64,000 bases of DNA from Hymenobacter lapidiphilus. GTDB lineage: Bacteria; Bacteroidota; Bacteroidia; Cytophagales; Hymenobacteraceae. Of this stretch, positions 44,649 to 52,413 are shown piece by piece. Made by a program: the position numbers and the translations under genes. Every line of letters starts with the position of its first letter. The stretch's first letter is position 1. The stretch lies in assembly GCF_013377885.1 (NCBI RefSeq), contig NZ_JABKAU010000004.1:62001-126000 (forward strand). Reading direction: 5' to 3'. Under the pieces are notes generated by a model, which was given only the letters and a program-made list of their open reading frames with translations, was not told the origin of the DNA and searched no databases.

Positions 44649-44786
44649 GAAATCAGGGACTTAGAAAGAACGTCACTCTGAGCGCAGCGAAGAATCTATC
44701 GTGCTGCCGCTGCAATGCTGACGCAATGACTTGCGGGAAATTCTTCGCTGCGCTCAGAGTGACGTTCTTTCTAAGTCCCTAATTTC
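44649..44786. repeat. Long inverted repeat, ACGTCACTCTGAGCGCAGCG type
   Basis: The arms 44649-44695 and 44740-44786 are 47 bases each and differ at a single position. They begin GAAATCAGGGACTTAGAAAG and include GAACGTCACTCTGAGC and GCAGCGAAGAAT. It lies between sprA (18 bases after its stop) and the gcvH -7 box (4 bases after the right arm). Confidence 0.92.
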
Positions 44787-44790
44787 CCTG

Positions 44791-44798
44791 TACTTTTG
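44791..44798 (+). promoter_or_regulatory. Candidate -7 box for gcvH
   Basis: TACTTTTG, a full match to TAnnTTTG, 52 bases before the gcvH ATG. Any -33 element would lie inside the right arm of the inverted repeat. Confidence 0.5.
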
Positions 44799-44850
44799 AA
44801 GCGGCGCGCGGCGCGCCTCGCTTTTCAGTTCATTCCCTAAGCACCATCCC

Positions 44851-45231
44851 ATGAATCTGCCCGCCTCCCTGAAGTATTCCAAAGAGCACGAGTGGGTCCG
44901 CGTTGAGGGCGACGTGGCCTACATCGGCATCACCGAACACGCCCAGAAAGAGCTCGGCGACATCGTGTACGTCGACATCGACACCATTGACAAAGAGGTA
45001 TCCCAGAACGACGTGTTTGGTACCGTAGAAGCCGTTAAAACGGTTTCCGACCTGTTCAGCCCCCTCAGCGGCACCGTGCTCGAAGTAAATAACAAGCTCG
45101 ACGGCAACCCCGAGCTGGTGAATTCCGACCCCTACGGCGACGGCTGGATCATCAAGCTCTCGATAAGCGACGCCTCCGAGCTGGACAACCTGCTCACGTC
45201 TGAAACCTACGGGGAGCTGGTAGGCGCCTAA
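44851..45231 (+). CDS. gcvH: Glycine cleavage system H protein
   Basis: GcvH carries the aminomethyl group on a lipoyl arm between the P, T and L proteins of glycine cleavage. The 126-residue product is full length. The lipoyl-lysine is Lys63 in [14 protein letters not shown], and [12 protein letters not shown] opens the lipoyl-domain fold. The genes for the other subunits are not in the window, which is usual where gcvH is separate. It follows sprA, with a long inverted repeat and its own promoter candidate between. Confidence 0.96.
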   Translation: MNLPASLKYSKEHEWVRVEGDVAYIGITEHAQKELGDIVYVDIDTIDKEVSQNDVFGTVEAVKTVSDLFSPLSGTVLEVNNKLDGNPELVNSDPYGDGWIIKLSISDASELDNLLTSETYGELVGA

Positions 45232-45273
45232 GCGCCGCTGCTACCGTTGGCTTTGCCTTCCGAAACGCCGCCC

Positions 45274-45660
45274 ATGCCGCGTCGGCGCCCTCTGGTAGGG
45301 CTGCCGCTGGCGTGGGCGGCGTTTATTTTGGTGAGCACCCTCACGCCCGCCGCCGATATGCCCGTAACGCCCCATTGGGAGTTACTTTCCTTCGACACGG
45401 CTGCCCACGCCGGCGTGTTCGGCGTGCTCACGATGCTGGCCACCTTCTCGGCCCGGCGGCAACGGTGGTCGAGGTGGTGGCAGACACAAGCCTTCCGCGT
45501 AGTACTCACCCTGGCAGTGGGCCTGGGCGCGCTGGTCGAAATGCTGCAGCACCTGCTGGCCATGGGCCGCCACGGCGAGTGGTCCGACCTGTTCAGCGAC
45601 GCCCTGGGCGCGGCAGCCGGCACCGCCTTCATGTGGTTTACCCGTCGTTTCTGGCAGTGA
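45274..45660 (+). CDS. VanZ family membrane protein
   Basis: This protein of about 128 residues has four hydrophobic segments and the VanZ-family pattern: PLAWAAFILVSTLTPAADMP near the start, SFDTAAHAGVFGVLTML in the middle, and EMLQHLLAMGRHGEWSDLFSD near the end. VanZ proteins contribute low-level teicoplanin resistance in enterococci; the role of these relatives is unknown. I chose the ATG at 45274; an in-frame TTG at 45247 would add nine residues. It is 42 bases after gcvH and probably co-transcribed. Confidence 0.85.
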   Translation: MPRRRPLVGLPLAWAAFILVSTLTPAADMPVTPHWELLSFDTAAHAGVFGVLTMLATFSARRQRWSRWWQTQAFRVVLTLAVGLGALVEMLQHLLAMGRHGEWSDLFSDALGAAAGTAFMWFTRRFWQ

Positions 45661-45748
45661 GATTCCTTAGCTGACAGCTTTCGTTGCGAAAGCCAGCGCC
45701 CGGTGGGGTGAGGCTTGTTGCCACTGTAGTTTCACCTGAGCCCTGACT

Positions 45749-47077
45749 ATGCCGTTGCCGATACACTTCCCCCTGTTTTCTGCCGCCCGCCCCCTGGCGG
45801 CCCTGGGTCTGCTGCTCGGCAGCACGCTGGCCTGCCTTACTCCAACAACGGCGCAGGACATGGCCCGCACCCGGCAGACGATTGATCGGCTCACGGCCTC
45901 CGACCTGCACGGCCGGGGTTACGTGAGCGGCGGCGAGCAACGGGCCGCGGCTTACCTGCAGGACCGCTTTTGCGCGCTGGGCCTGCAGCCGCTGGCCCCC
46001 GACTATTACCAGTTCTTCACGCTGCCCGTTAACACCTTTCCCGGCCGCGCCGAGTTGAGCGCCGATGGCCAGTCGCTACGTCCCGGCCTCGATTTCATTG
46101 CTGCCCCCCACTCGGGGCCCGGCGAAGTGCGCGGCCCGGTGTATCAGCTCGATTCTTTGGTTTTCGCGCAGCCTGCAGCCCAGCAGAAGCTGCTGGCCAT
46201 GCCGCTGGCCAAGGCGGTACTGGTACTAACCCAGGCCCAGGCCGGGCGGCTGGCTGAACTGCCGCCCGAGGTGCAGGCACACTTGGCCACGGCCGCCGCA
46301 CAGCTCACGCTGGTACCCGGCAAGCTCACGGCCGGCATAGCCGGCGAGCAGTCCCTGCGGCCCCGGCTGGAAGTACGGGCCGCTGCCTGGCCCGCCACTG
46401 CCCGCACCGTGCGCCTGCATCTCGATGCCCGCCTGCATCCCGCCTACCGCACCCAGAACGTGGTTGGCTACTTACCCGGTACCGCCCGCCCCGATTCGTT
46501 CGTGGTAGTATCGGCGCATTACGACCACTTGGGCCGGCTGGGGCGCGACACCTACTTCCCGGGGGCCAACGACAACGCTAGTGGCGTGGCTATGCTATTG
46601 GAGTTGGCGGCCTACTATGCCCGCCCCGAAAACCGCCCGGCTTACTCGGTGGCCTTCCTGGCTTTCGGAGCCGAGGAAGCCGGCTTGGTAGGCTCGAGCT
46701 ACTTTGTCGAGCACCCGCTGATACCGCTGCCCGCCATTCGGGTGCTGGCCAACCTTGACCTGCTGGGTACCGGCGGTGAGGGCCTTACCGTTGTAAACGG
46801 GCGAGTATTCGAAGACCAGTTTGCGCGGTTGCAGCGCCTGAACGCAACGGGCAATTACATAACCTCATTGGCTGCCCGCGGCCGGGCCGCTAACTCCGAC
46901 CATTTCCCCTTCTCAGAGCGCGGCGTGCCGGCCCTGTTCTTCTATACCCGCGGCGGCATTACGGCCTACCACGATGTGCAGGACCGACCCGAAACCCTAC
47001 CTCTCACGGCCTTCCGCGGCGTTTTTGGTTTATTGCGCGACTTTTTGAACGACGCGGGCGCAGCTCCCGGCAAATGA
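45749..47077 (+). CDS. Secreted M28-family metallopeptidase with PA-type insert
   Basis: This 442-residue protein has a signal peptide (cleavage near TPTTAQ). Residues about 70-220 form an insert resembling a protease-associated domain. The catalytic part has the complete M28 zinc pattern: VVVSAHYDHLGR (His, Asp), GANDNASGVAMLLELA (bridging Asp), AFGAEEAGLVGSSYF (catalytic Glu and Glu ligand), ANLDLLGTGG (Asp) and NSDHFPFSERGVP (His). It is likely an aminopeptidase in the periplasm or on the surface. Unlike the M28 protein encoded at 2673-3680 it has no lipobox and no SHWDTR signature, so the two are distinct branches. Confidence 0.88.
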   Translation: MPLPIHFPLFSAARPLAALGLLLGSTLACLTPTTAQDMARTRQTIDRLTASDLHGRGYVSGGEQRAAAYLQDRFCALGLQPLAPDYYQFFTLPVNTFPGRAELSADGQSLRPGLDFIAAPHSGPGEVRGPVYQLDSLVFAQPAAQQKLLAMPLAKAVLVLTQAQAGRLAELPPEVQAHLATAAAQLTLVPGKLTAGIAGEQSLRPRLEVRAAAWPATARTVRLHLDARLHPAYRTQNVVGYLPGTARPDSFVVVSAHYDHLGRLGRDTYFPGANDNASGVAMLLELAAYYARPENRPAYSVAFLAFGAEEAGLVGSSYFVEHPLIPLPAIRVLANLDLLGTGGEGLTVVNGRVFEDQFARLQRLNATGNYITSLAARGRAANSDHFPFSERGVPALFFYTRGGITAYHDVQDRPETLPLTAFRGVFGLLRDFLNDAGAAPGK

Positions 47078-47084
47078 GACTATG

Positions 47085-47244
47085 AAGCTATTTAGGAAGT
47101 ACCTGAAATCAATCAGAACGTCATGCTGAGCTTGTCGAAGCATCTCTACCGCTTCGCTGAGCGACTGTAACGAAACGGTAGAGATGCTTCGGCTGCGCGG
47201 ACGCCAGATGAAGCATGACGTCCTTTTGACTTTCTAAACAGCTT
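47085..47244. repeat. Mobile-type inverted repeat element, copy 2
   Basis: The left end reads AAGCTATTTAGGAAGTACCT. The right end, read inverted, is AAGCTGTTTAGAAAGTCA followed by AAAAGGACGTCATGC. The right half (inverted) is almost identical to the left half of the copy at 32204-32375, and the left end matches that copy's right end, so the two copies are in opposite orientation. The left inner arm differs from the other copy (GTCATGCTGAGCTTGTCGAA). It begins 7 bases after the M28 peptidase stop. Confidence 0.85.
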
Positions 47245-47475
47245 ATATAACAAGTAAACCGAGTATCATCCTTCATTCCGCCAGAATGATTGCCGCCCAA
47301 GATTCTTCCTGACGATAGGATTGCCATTGCACGCGGAACTCCTCGCTCCGCTCAGCACGGCACTCGTCTAGCGTCATATTCTATACGCCCTAAAAGCACT
47401 TCACCCGGAATCTACCTTGCGGTGAATTCCGGGTGAAGTGCTTTTAAACTGTGGGGGCCGACAAGCGGCGACGCT
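47245..47475. other. Intergenic region with terminator
   Basis: No gene is visible. It holds the strong terminator at 47392-47445; the rest is unremarkable, with fragments such as AAGATTCTTCCTGACGATAG that could be a decayed repeat arm. Confidence 0.5.
47392..47445. terminator. Bidirectional hairpin terminator
   Basis: AAAAGCACTTCACCCGGAAT (from 47392) pairs with its inverted copy ending GAAGTGCTTTT at 47445; the stem is over 20 bp. It lies 30 bases past the stop of the minus-strand gene 47476-48021. Confidence 0.85.
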
Positions 47476-48021
47476 TTAGCTGTTGCTTTTGAACGAGCCC
47501 ATGATTTGCTTGGCTACGTTCTCCCACTCAGGCTTCTGGCGGTCGGCACAGGTGAAAGTGCACATCAGCAGCTTGCCTTCCACATCGGTGAAGAAGATGA
47601 AGGTGTACGACTCGCGGCCCAGCTCCGGCTTCATCAGCTCGAGGTAGCCCACTTTGCGGCCGCTCACTTCTTTTACACCGTGGCTGAACCATTTAGCCTC
47701 CTTGTACTGCTTGGTGTAGATCTTGTAGAAGTTGTCGTGGTACATGTCCATCATGTCCTGATCCGCCGTGTTATCGGTGTAGGAAAAGGCCAGACTAACT
47801 TCCTTGTTGTTGGTGTAGATGACGCTCGGACGGCTCTGCGACTTGGCGTAGTTGAAGTCCATCTGCTCCTCGCTCATCACATCAAACCCCTTAGGGATGA
47901 GGATTTCAACCCGCTCACTCAGAACGCGTTTTTTGATCAGCTCCACCTCGGCGAAAGGACGGGCTGCCATCAGCAGCACCATCAGGAAGAGTACGGGTAA
48001 GGTAAGTAGTGCTTTTTTCAT
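47476..48021 (-). CDS. Exported protein of unknown function
   Basis: This 181-residue protein has a signal peptide (MKKALLTLPVLFLMVLLMAA). The rest is soluble and shows features resembling DcrB/PsbP-like folds: VEILIPKGFDVMSEEQMDFN, SVIYTNNKEVSLAFSYTDN, FTDVEGKLLMCTFTC and a C-terminal helix PEWENVAKQIMGSFKS. This fold guess is weak. No catalytic motif is seen. It stands alone between a terminator and an AT-rich gap. Confidence 0.65.
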   Translation of the reverse strand: MKKALLTLPVLFLMVLLMAARPFAEVELIKKRVLSERVEILIPKGFDVMSEEQMDFNYAKSQSRPSVIYTNNKEVSLAFSYTDNTADQDMMDMYHDNFYKIYTKQYKEAKWFSHGVKEVSGRKVGYLELMKPELGRESYTFIFFTDVEGKLLMCTFTCADRQKPEWENVAKQIMGSFKSNS

Positions 48022-48356
48022 AGAAGTAGGCTGAAAAAAGATGGGTTGCTAAGTGAGGTAATCCAGCGGCAAGGCGTTTGCCGGGCTGCTTGGATAACAC
48101 AATTTACGATTAAAAATTCGAAGCGCAAGTCATTGTGTAAAAAACAACCTGCTTTCGGGCTTGCTTAGGCGTTTTGAGTGGCCATTAATGCCACTTCAGT
48201 GAGGTTACTAGCGGTTTAAGTCAGAAGAATTATTTTTATGTAATATAAGTGAATACTTGAAAATATTCAACACAGTATCGGGAACAGCCTATACATAACA
48301 ATGTTCTTAAAGTTATATTAGTCAGTTACGCTGGCCAGCTCGTTTCGGTTTTGGCA
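48022..48356. other. AT-rich intergenic region without recognisable features
   Basis: These 335 bases are clearly more AT-rich than the surroundings, notably 48225-48325 (TATTTTTATGTAATATAAGT, GAATACTTGAAAATATTC). I see no gene, no member of the inverted-repeat families and no RNA gene I can name. Confidence 0.6.
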
Positions 48357-49259
48357 CTAGAGAATATTGTTGATCTGCTCCTTGATTTTCTCCAGTTCTT
48401 CCTTCATGCTCACAACCAAATGCTGCATGGTCGAGTCGTTGGCTTTGGAACCGATGGTGTTTATCTCACGACCAATTTCCTGCGAAATAAACGCTAATTT
48501 CTTGCCTGTGGGTTCGGGCAACCCGGCCGTTTCGATGAAGTAGCGCAAATGGTTGCCCAACCGCACCTTTTCCTCGGCAATGTCAAGCTTCTCAATATAG
48601 TGCAGAATCTCCTGCTCGAAGCGGATGCTGTTAAAATGCTCGTTGGCCGAGATGTCGGCCAGGTGGCTTTGCAGGCGCTGGCGCACCTGGGCCACACGGC
48701 TGGGGTCGTGGCGCTCTACCTCGGCCAGCAGCCGGCTGATGTGCTCTACGTAGCCCAGGATTTCGGTGGTGAGAGCCCGGCCCTCGGCGCGGCGGAATTC
48801 GTGCAGGCGCTCCAGCGCCTCGTGCAGCAGTGGCAACAGCTCGTCCCAGCTGGTTTCGGTTTCCAGGGGCTCGGCGGTGGCAGTAGTATCGGCGGCGGGC
48901 AGGCGCAGCGCCCCGGGCAGGGCGTGGGCCACGGCCGTTACCTGGTCGAAGGACAGGCCGGTGCGCAGGCTTAGGGCCTGCAACTCCTGGCAGGCGGCCG
49001 TTAGGGCCGCTTCATTCACAATAGACCCACCCGTGGCCGTAGCGCGGGGGCGCGTGAAATCGAGGTTGAGATTGACTTTGCCCCGCACCAGGCTTTTAGC
49101 CAACAGGTTACGGATTTCCAGCTCCTTGTCTTGCAGAAAGCGGGGCAGGCGCAGGGTGAGGTCGAAGCTTTTGGAGTTGAGCGACTTGATTTCGACTGTA
49201 GCAGCGTAGTGGTCGGTTTCGCGGGTGGCGATTCCGTAGCCGGTCATGGACTGGAGCAT
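48357..49259 (-). CDS. yicC: YicC family endoribonuclease
   Basis: This 300-residue protein has the YicC N-terminal domain (MLQSMTGYGIATRETDHYAA, VEIKSLNSKSFDLTLRLPRF) and the C-terminal DUF1732 part (ANEHFNSIRFEQEILHYIEK, LDIAEEKVRLGNHLRYF, EIGREINTIGSKANDSTMQH). YicC-type proteins have been shown to be RNases in other bacteria. I chose the ATG at 49259, 4 codons before the conserved MTGYG; the frame runs on to 49415 without support. It is divergent from the TonB-dependent receptor gene. A weak -7 box (TACTTTCG on the minus strand) lies at 49287-49294. Confidence 0.93.
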   Translation of the reverse strand: MLQSMTGYGIATRETDHYAATVEIKSLNSKSFDLTLRLPRFLQDKELEIRNLLAKSLVRGKVNLNLDFTRPRATATGGSIVNEAALTAACQELQALSLRTGLSFDQVTAVAHALPGALRLPAADTTATAEPLETETSWDELLPLLHEALERLHEFRRAEGRALTTEILGYVEHISRLLAEVERHDPSRVAQVRQRLQSHLADISANEHFNSIRFEQEILHYIEKLDIAEEKVRLGNHLRYFIETAGLPEPTGKKLAFISQEIGREINTIGSKANDSTMQHLVVSMKEELEKIKEQINNIL

Positions 49260-49379
49260 GGGCAGAGACAGGGGTAATTGGGGCCGCGAAAGTAGTTCTT
49301 TCGGCGGGCAGATGGGCGGCAATCCGTGGTAGTAACACAAACATAACGGCTGCGCAATATTAGCATAACAGGCCCAGGG

Positions 49380-49387
49380 TACTTTTG
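49380..49387 (+). promoter_or_regulatory. Candidate -7 box for the TonB-dependent receptor gene
   Basis: TACTTTTG, a full match to TAnnTTTG, 22 bases before the ATG at 49410. Confidence 0.5.
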
Positions 49388-49409
49388 TAAAACTCTTTTC
49401 GAGCCTTGT

Positions 49410-52241
49410 ATGCAACGCACGCTTATCCTGTTTTTCCTGCTGATAACCAGCTCACTGGCCTGGGCCCAGCAAGCCACACTGAGCGGAACGATTCGTGATA
49501 AAAAAACCGGCGAGGGCGCCATCGGGGCCACCGTCATCATAACCGGCACCACCCAGGCCGCCCCCGTCGAGCTCGATGGCACGTACCGGCTCCTGGCCGC
49601 GCCGGGCACCTATACCATCAGTGTCCAGTCGATTGGCTATAAGCCGCTCACTTTCCCGGGCATCGTGCTGCGAGATGGCCAGACGACTACGCTCAACGGT
49701 GCGCTTGAGGAAAGTAGCCAGACGCTGGGCGAAGTGGTGGTGACGGGCCAGAAGCAGACCGGCACCGAAGTGGCCCTGCTCCAGGATCTGAAGAAATCGG
49801 AAGTGGTGGTGAGTGGCATGAGTTCCGACCAGATTGTGAAGACGCTGGACCGCGACGCGGCCGAAGTGGTGAAGCGCATTCCGGGCGTAACTATCCAGAA
49901 CAACTCGTTTATCGTGATTCGGGGGCTGGCCGAGCGCTACAACACGGTGCTGCTCAACGATGCCCTCACGCCCTCGTCGGAGGTAGATACCCGCTCCTTC
50001 TCGTTTGATATTCTGCCTTCGTCGGTGATTGACCGGATTCTGATTTTCAAGTCGGGCGCCCCGGAGCTGCCGGGCGAGTTTGGGGGCGGCGCGGTGAAAG
50101 TGTACACCAAGAACTCGGTGCTCGAAAACACGACCAGCCTGTCGGTATCGGCCTGGCACCGGGCGGGCACCACGTTCAAGAGCGGCTACCAGCAGAGCCC
50201 GCAGCGCAGTAGCACCCAATGGGCGGGCTACGACGGCGGCGAGCGGAAGATGCCCACCACGATAGGCACCGAGCCCTACGACAGCCAGAACCCGCTTAGC
50301 GACGCCCAGCTGCTACAGGCTGCCCGCGCCCTCGATAATAACTGGAAGCCCCGGCTGAGCACCGCTCTACCCGACCTGCGCGCCTCGTTGGGCCTGACGC
50401 GCAAGTATGAGCTTGGGCGCGCCCAGCTGAGCAACGTCACGTCGGTGTCGTACTCGAATACCCACCAGCAGTACCAGGTGCAGCGGCAGCGGCTGGAAAC
50501 GGGCACCGGCAACTACATCTACAACTACACCGACGAGCAGGCCCAGACCGCCAGCCGGCTGGGCGTGATTCATAACTGGCAGGTGCGCCTGAGCGACAAC
50601 CACCGGCTGGAGCTGCGCAACTTCCTCAACCAGTATGGCACCGACGAGGTAACCCACCGCACGGGCCTCGACTTTGCTCAGGGCGGCGACGGCCGGGCCC
50701 GCGACAACCACGCGCTGCACTACCAGAGCCGCACGATTTACTCGGGCCAGCTGGCCGGCACCCACGAGCTGGGCGCGGCCAAGAACTCGACCCTGACCTG
50801 GCAGTCGGGTTACAACTACGTGTTCCGCAATGAGCCCGACTACCGCCGCTACCGCACCGGCAGCGACGTGCCGCTGCCCGGCGACCCTACCCCGCCTTTC
50901 CAGGTCGAAATCAGTCAGATTGGCTCGCAGCAGGATGTATCGTCGTACTACTCGCGGCTGCGCGAAGACACCTACATGGGCAGCGGGCAGTGGGAGCAGC
51001 GCCTGAGCGGCCGCGATACCACCCGCGAAAGCCAGTACAAGCTGCGCGCCGGCTTCTACACCGAATATAAGGAGCGCAGCTACGCCAGCCGCTTTTTCTC
51101 CTTCGTGCCAGCCCGGCCGGCGCGCTTCAACTACGACCTGCTACAGCTGCCGATTGAAACGATTTTCTCGCCCGAAAATATCGACCCCAACACCGGTTTC
51201 ACGCTGCGCGAAGGCACTGGCGACGAAGACAGCTACCGCGCCGACAACCTGCTGGCGGCCGGTTACCTGAGCGCCGTGGCCCCGGTGTCGGATAAGTTCA
51301 GCGTGTCGGGCGGGGTGCGGATGGAGTATAACCGCAAGTTTTTGCGCTCGGGCCTGGCCAGCGCCGCGCCCTACGAGGAGCAGCGCACGTTTTTCCTGCC
51401 CTCGCTCAACAGCACCTACAACTTCAATCTGCGCAGCCTGCTACGGCTGGCGGGCAGCGTTACGCTCAATCGCCCCGAGTTCCGCGAGGTGGCCGGCTAC
51501 GCTTACTACGATTTCAACAACAACGCCCTCATAAAGGGCAACCGCGACCTGCGCACGGCCAAAATCTACAACGCCGACCTGCGCTACGAGTTCTACCCCA
51601 CCAAGGCCGAGCTGCTATCGGTGGGCGTGTTCTACAAGAAATTCAACAACGCCATCGAGCAGGTAACCGGCTCGACAACCGGCAGCACGCTGGAGCTGGG
51701 CTTCGTAAATGCCCGCAGCGCCTACGATGTGGGCGTGGAGGTGGAAGCCCGCAAAGGTCTGGCCGACATCACCGAAAACCGGTTTCTGCAGCACTTCGCC
51801 TTTGTACTGAACGCCTCGCTGATTAAGAGCCGGGTAACGCTGAGCGACGATGAGCAGCTGGCCGGCAACCTCAACCAGCGTGCGTTGCAGGGCCAGTCGC
51901 CCTACGTGGTGAATACGGGCGTTTTTTACCAGGATGATGCCCGGGGCTGGCAGGTGTCGGCGCAGTACAATGTTATCGGGCCGCGGATTCTGTTCGCGAG
52001 CAGCAACACTCAGAACTTCACCATTTTCGAGCTTTCCCGCCACGTTATCGACCTGGCGGCTACCAAGAGCGTGGGCCAGCACCTGAGCGTGCGGGTGGGC
52101 ATTCAGGACCTGCTCAACCAGCATACCCGCCAGTACTACGACTCGAACCGCGACGGCAGAATTACGGGGGCCGACGGAGGCGCGTTTGCCCGCTTCCGCC
52201 GCGGCCAATACTCCACCGTGGGCCTGACTTACCAGTTTTAA
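49410..52241 (+). CDS. TonB-dependent receptor with N-terminal carboxypeptidase-like domain
   Basis: This 943-residue outer-membrane protein has a signal peptide (MQRTLILFFLLITSSLAWAQ). A CarboxypepD_reg-like Ig domain follows (ATLSGTIRDKKTGEGAIGAT, about 22-100), then a plug domain (SSQTLGEVVVTGQ, IVKTLDRDAAEVVKRIPGVT, FIVIRGLAERYNTVLLNDA). The last part is a 22-strand-type barrel to the terminal aromatic (YSTVGLTYQF). It imports a substrate using energy from TonB. There is no SusD-like partner next to it, so a SusCD glycan system is unlikely. The next gene encodes a T9SS type A protein that may be its partner. Substrate unknown. Confidence 0.93.
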   Translation: MQRTLILFFLLITSSLAWAQQATLSGTIRDKKTGEGAIGATVIITGTTQAAPVELDGTYRLLAAPGTYTISVQSIGYKPLTFPGIVLRDGQTTTLNGALEESSQTLGEVVVTGQKQTGTEVALLQDLKKSEVVVSGMSSDQIVKTLDRDAAEVVKRIPGVTIQNNSFIVIRGLAERYNTVLLNDALTPSSEVDTRSFSFDILPSSVIDRILIFKSGAPELPGEFGGGAVKVYTKNSVLENTTSLSVSAWHRAGTTFKSGYQQSPQRSSTQWAGYDGGERKMPTTIGTEPYDSQNPLSDAQLLQAARALDNNWKPRLSTALPDLRASLGLTRKYELGRAQLSNVTSVSYSNTHQQYQVQRQRLETGTGNYIYNYTDEQAQTASRLGVIHNWQVRLSDNHRLELRNFLNQYGTDEVTHRTGLDFAQGGDGRARDNHALHYQSRTIYSGQLAGTHELGAAKNSTLTWQSGYNYVFRNEPDYRRYRTGSDVPLPGDPTPPFQVEISQIGSQQDVSSYYSRLREDTYMGSGQWEQRLSGRDTTRESQYKLRAGFYTEYKERSYASRFFSFVPARPARFNYDLLQLPIETIFSPENIDPNTGFTLREGTGDEDSYRADNLLAAGYLSAVAPVSDKFSVSGGVRMEYNRKFLRSGLASAAPYEEQRTFFLPSLNSTYNFNLRSLLRLAGSVTLNRPEFREVAGYAYYDFNNNALIKGNRDLRTAKIYNADLRYEFYPTKAELLSVGVFYKKFNNAIEQVTGSTTGSTLELGFVNARSAYDVGVEVEARKGLADITENRFLQHFAFVLNASLIKSRVTLSDDEQLAGNLNQRALQGQSPYVVNTGVFYQDDARGWQVSAQYNVIGPRILFASSNTQNFTIFELSRHVIDLAATKSVGQHLSVRVGIQDLLNQHTRQYYDSNRDGRITGADGGAFARFRRGQYSTVGLTYQF

Positions 52242-52280
52242 CGGTGTAGGGGCGAGGCTTAGCTTCGCCCCTACACCGTT
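52240..52280. repeat. Short inverted repeat, GTAGGGGCG type
   Basis: AACGGTGTAGGGGCGA (52240-52255) and TCGCCCCTACACCGTT (52265-52280) are perfect inverted copies. The element begins inside the TAA stop of the TonB-dependent receptor gene. Its GTAGGGGCG arm resembles the repeat at 298-400. Confidence 0.85.
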
Positions 52281-52413
52281 CTTCTGCCTCGCATAACACA
52301 ACCTTTCGGTAACCCAATGATAACGGCCCGCTAACGCCCCTGCGCTGCCGCTGCCGGACCTTTGCAGGGTAAAAAATCCACTCGTTTTCACCTCACTTCT
52401 TTCCGTTGATGCT

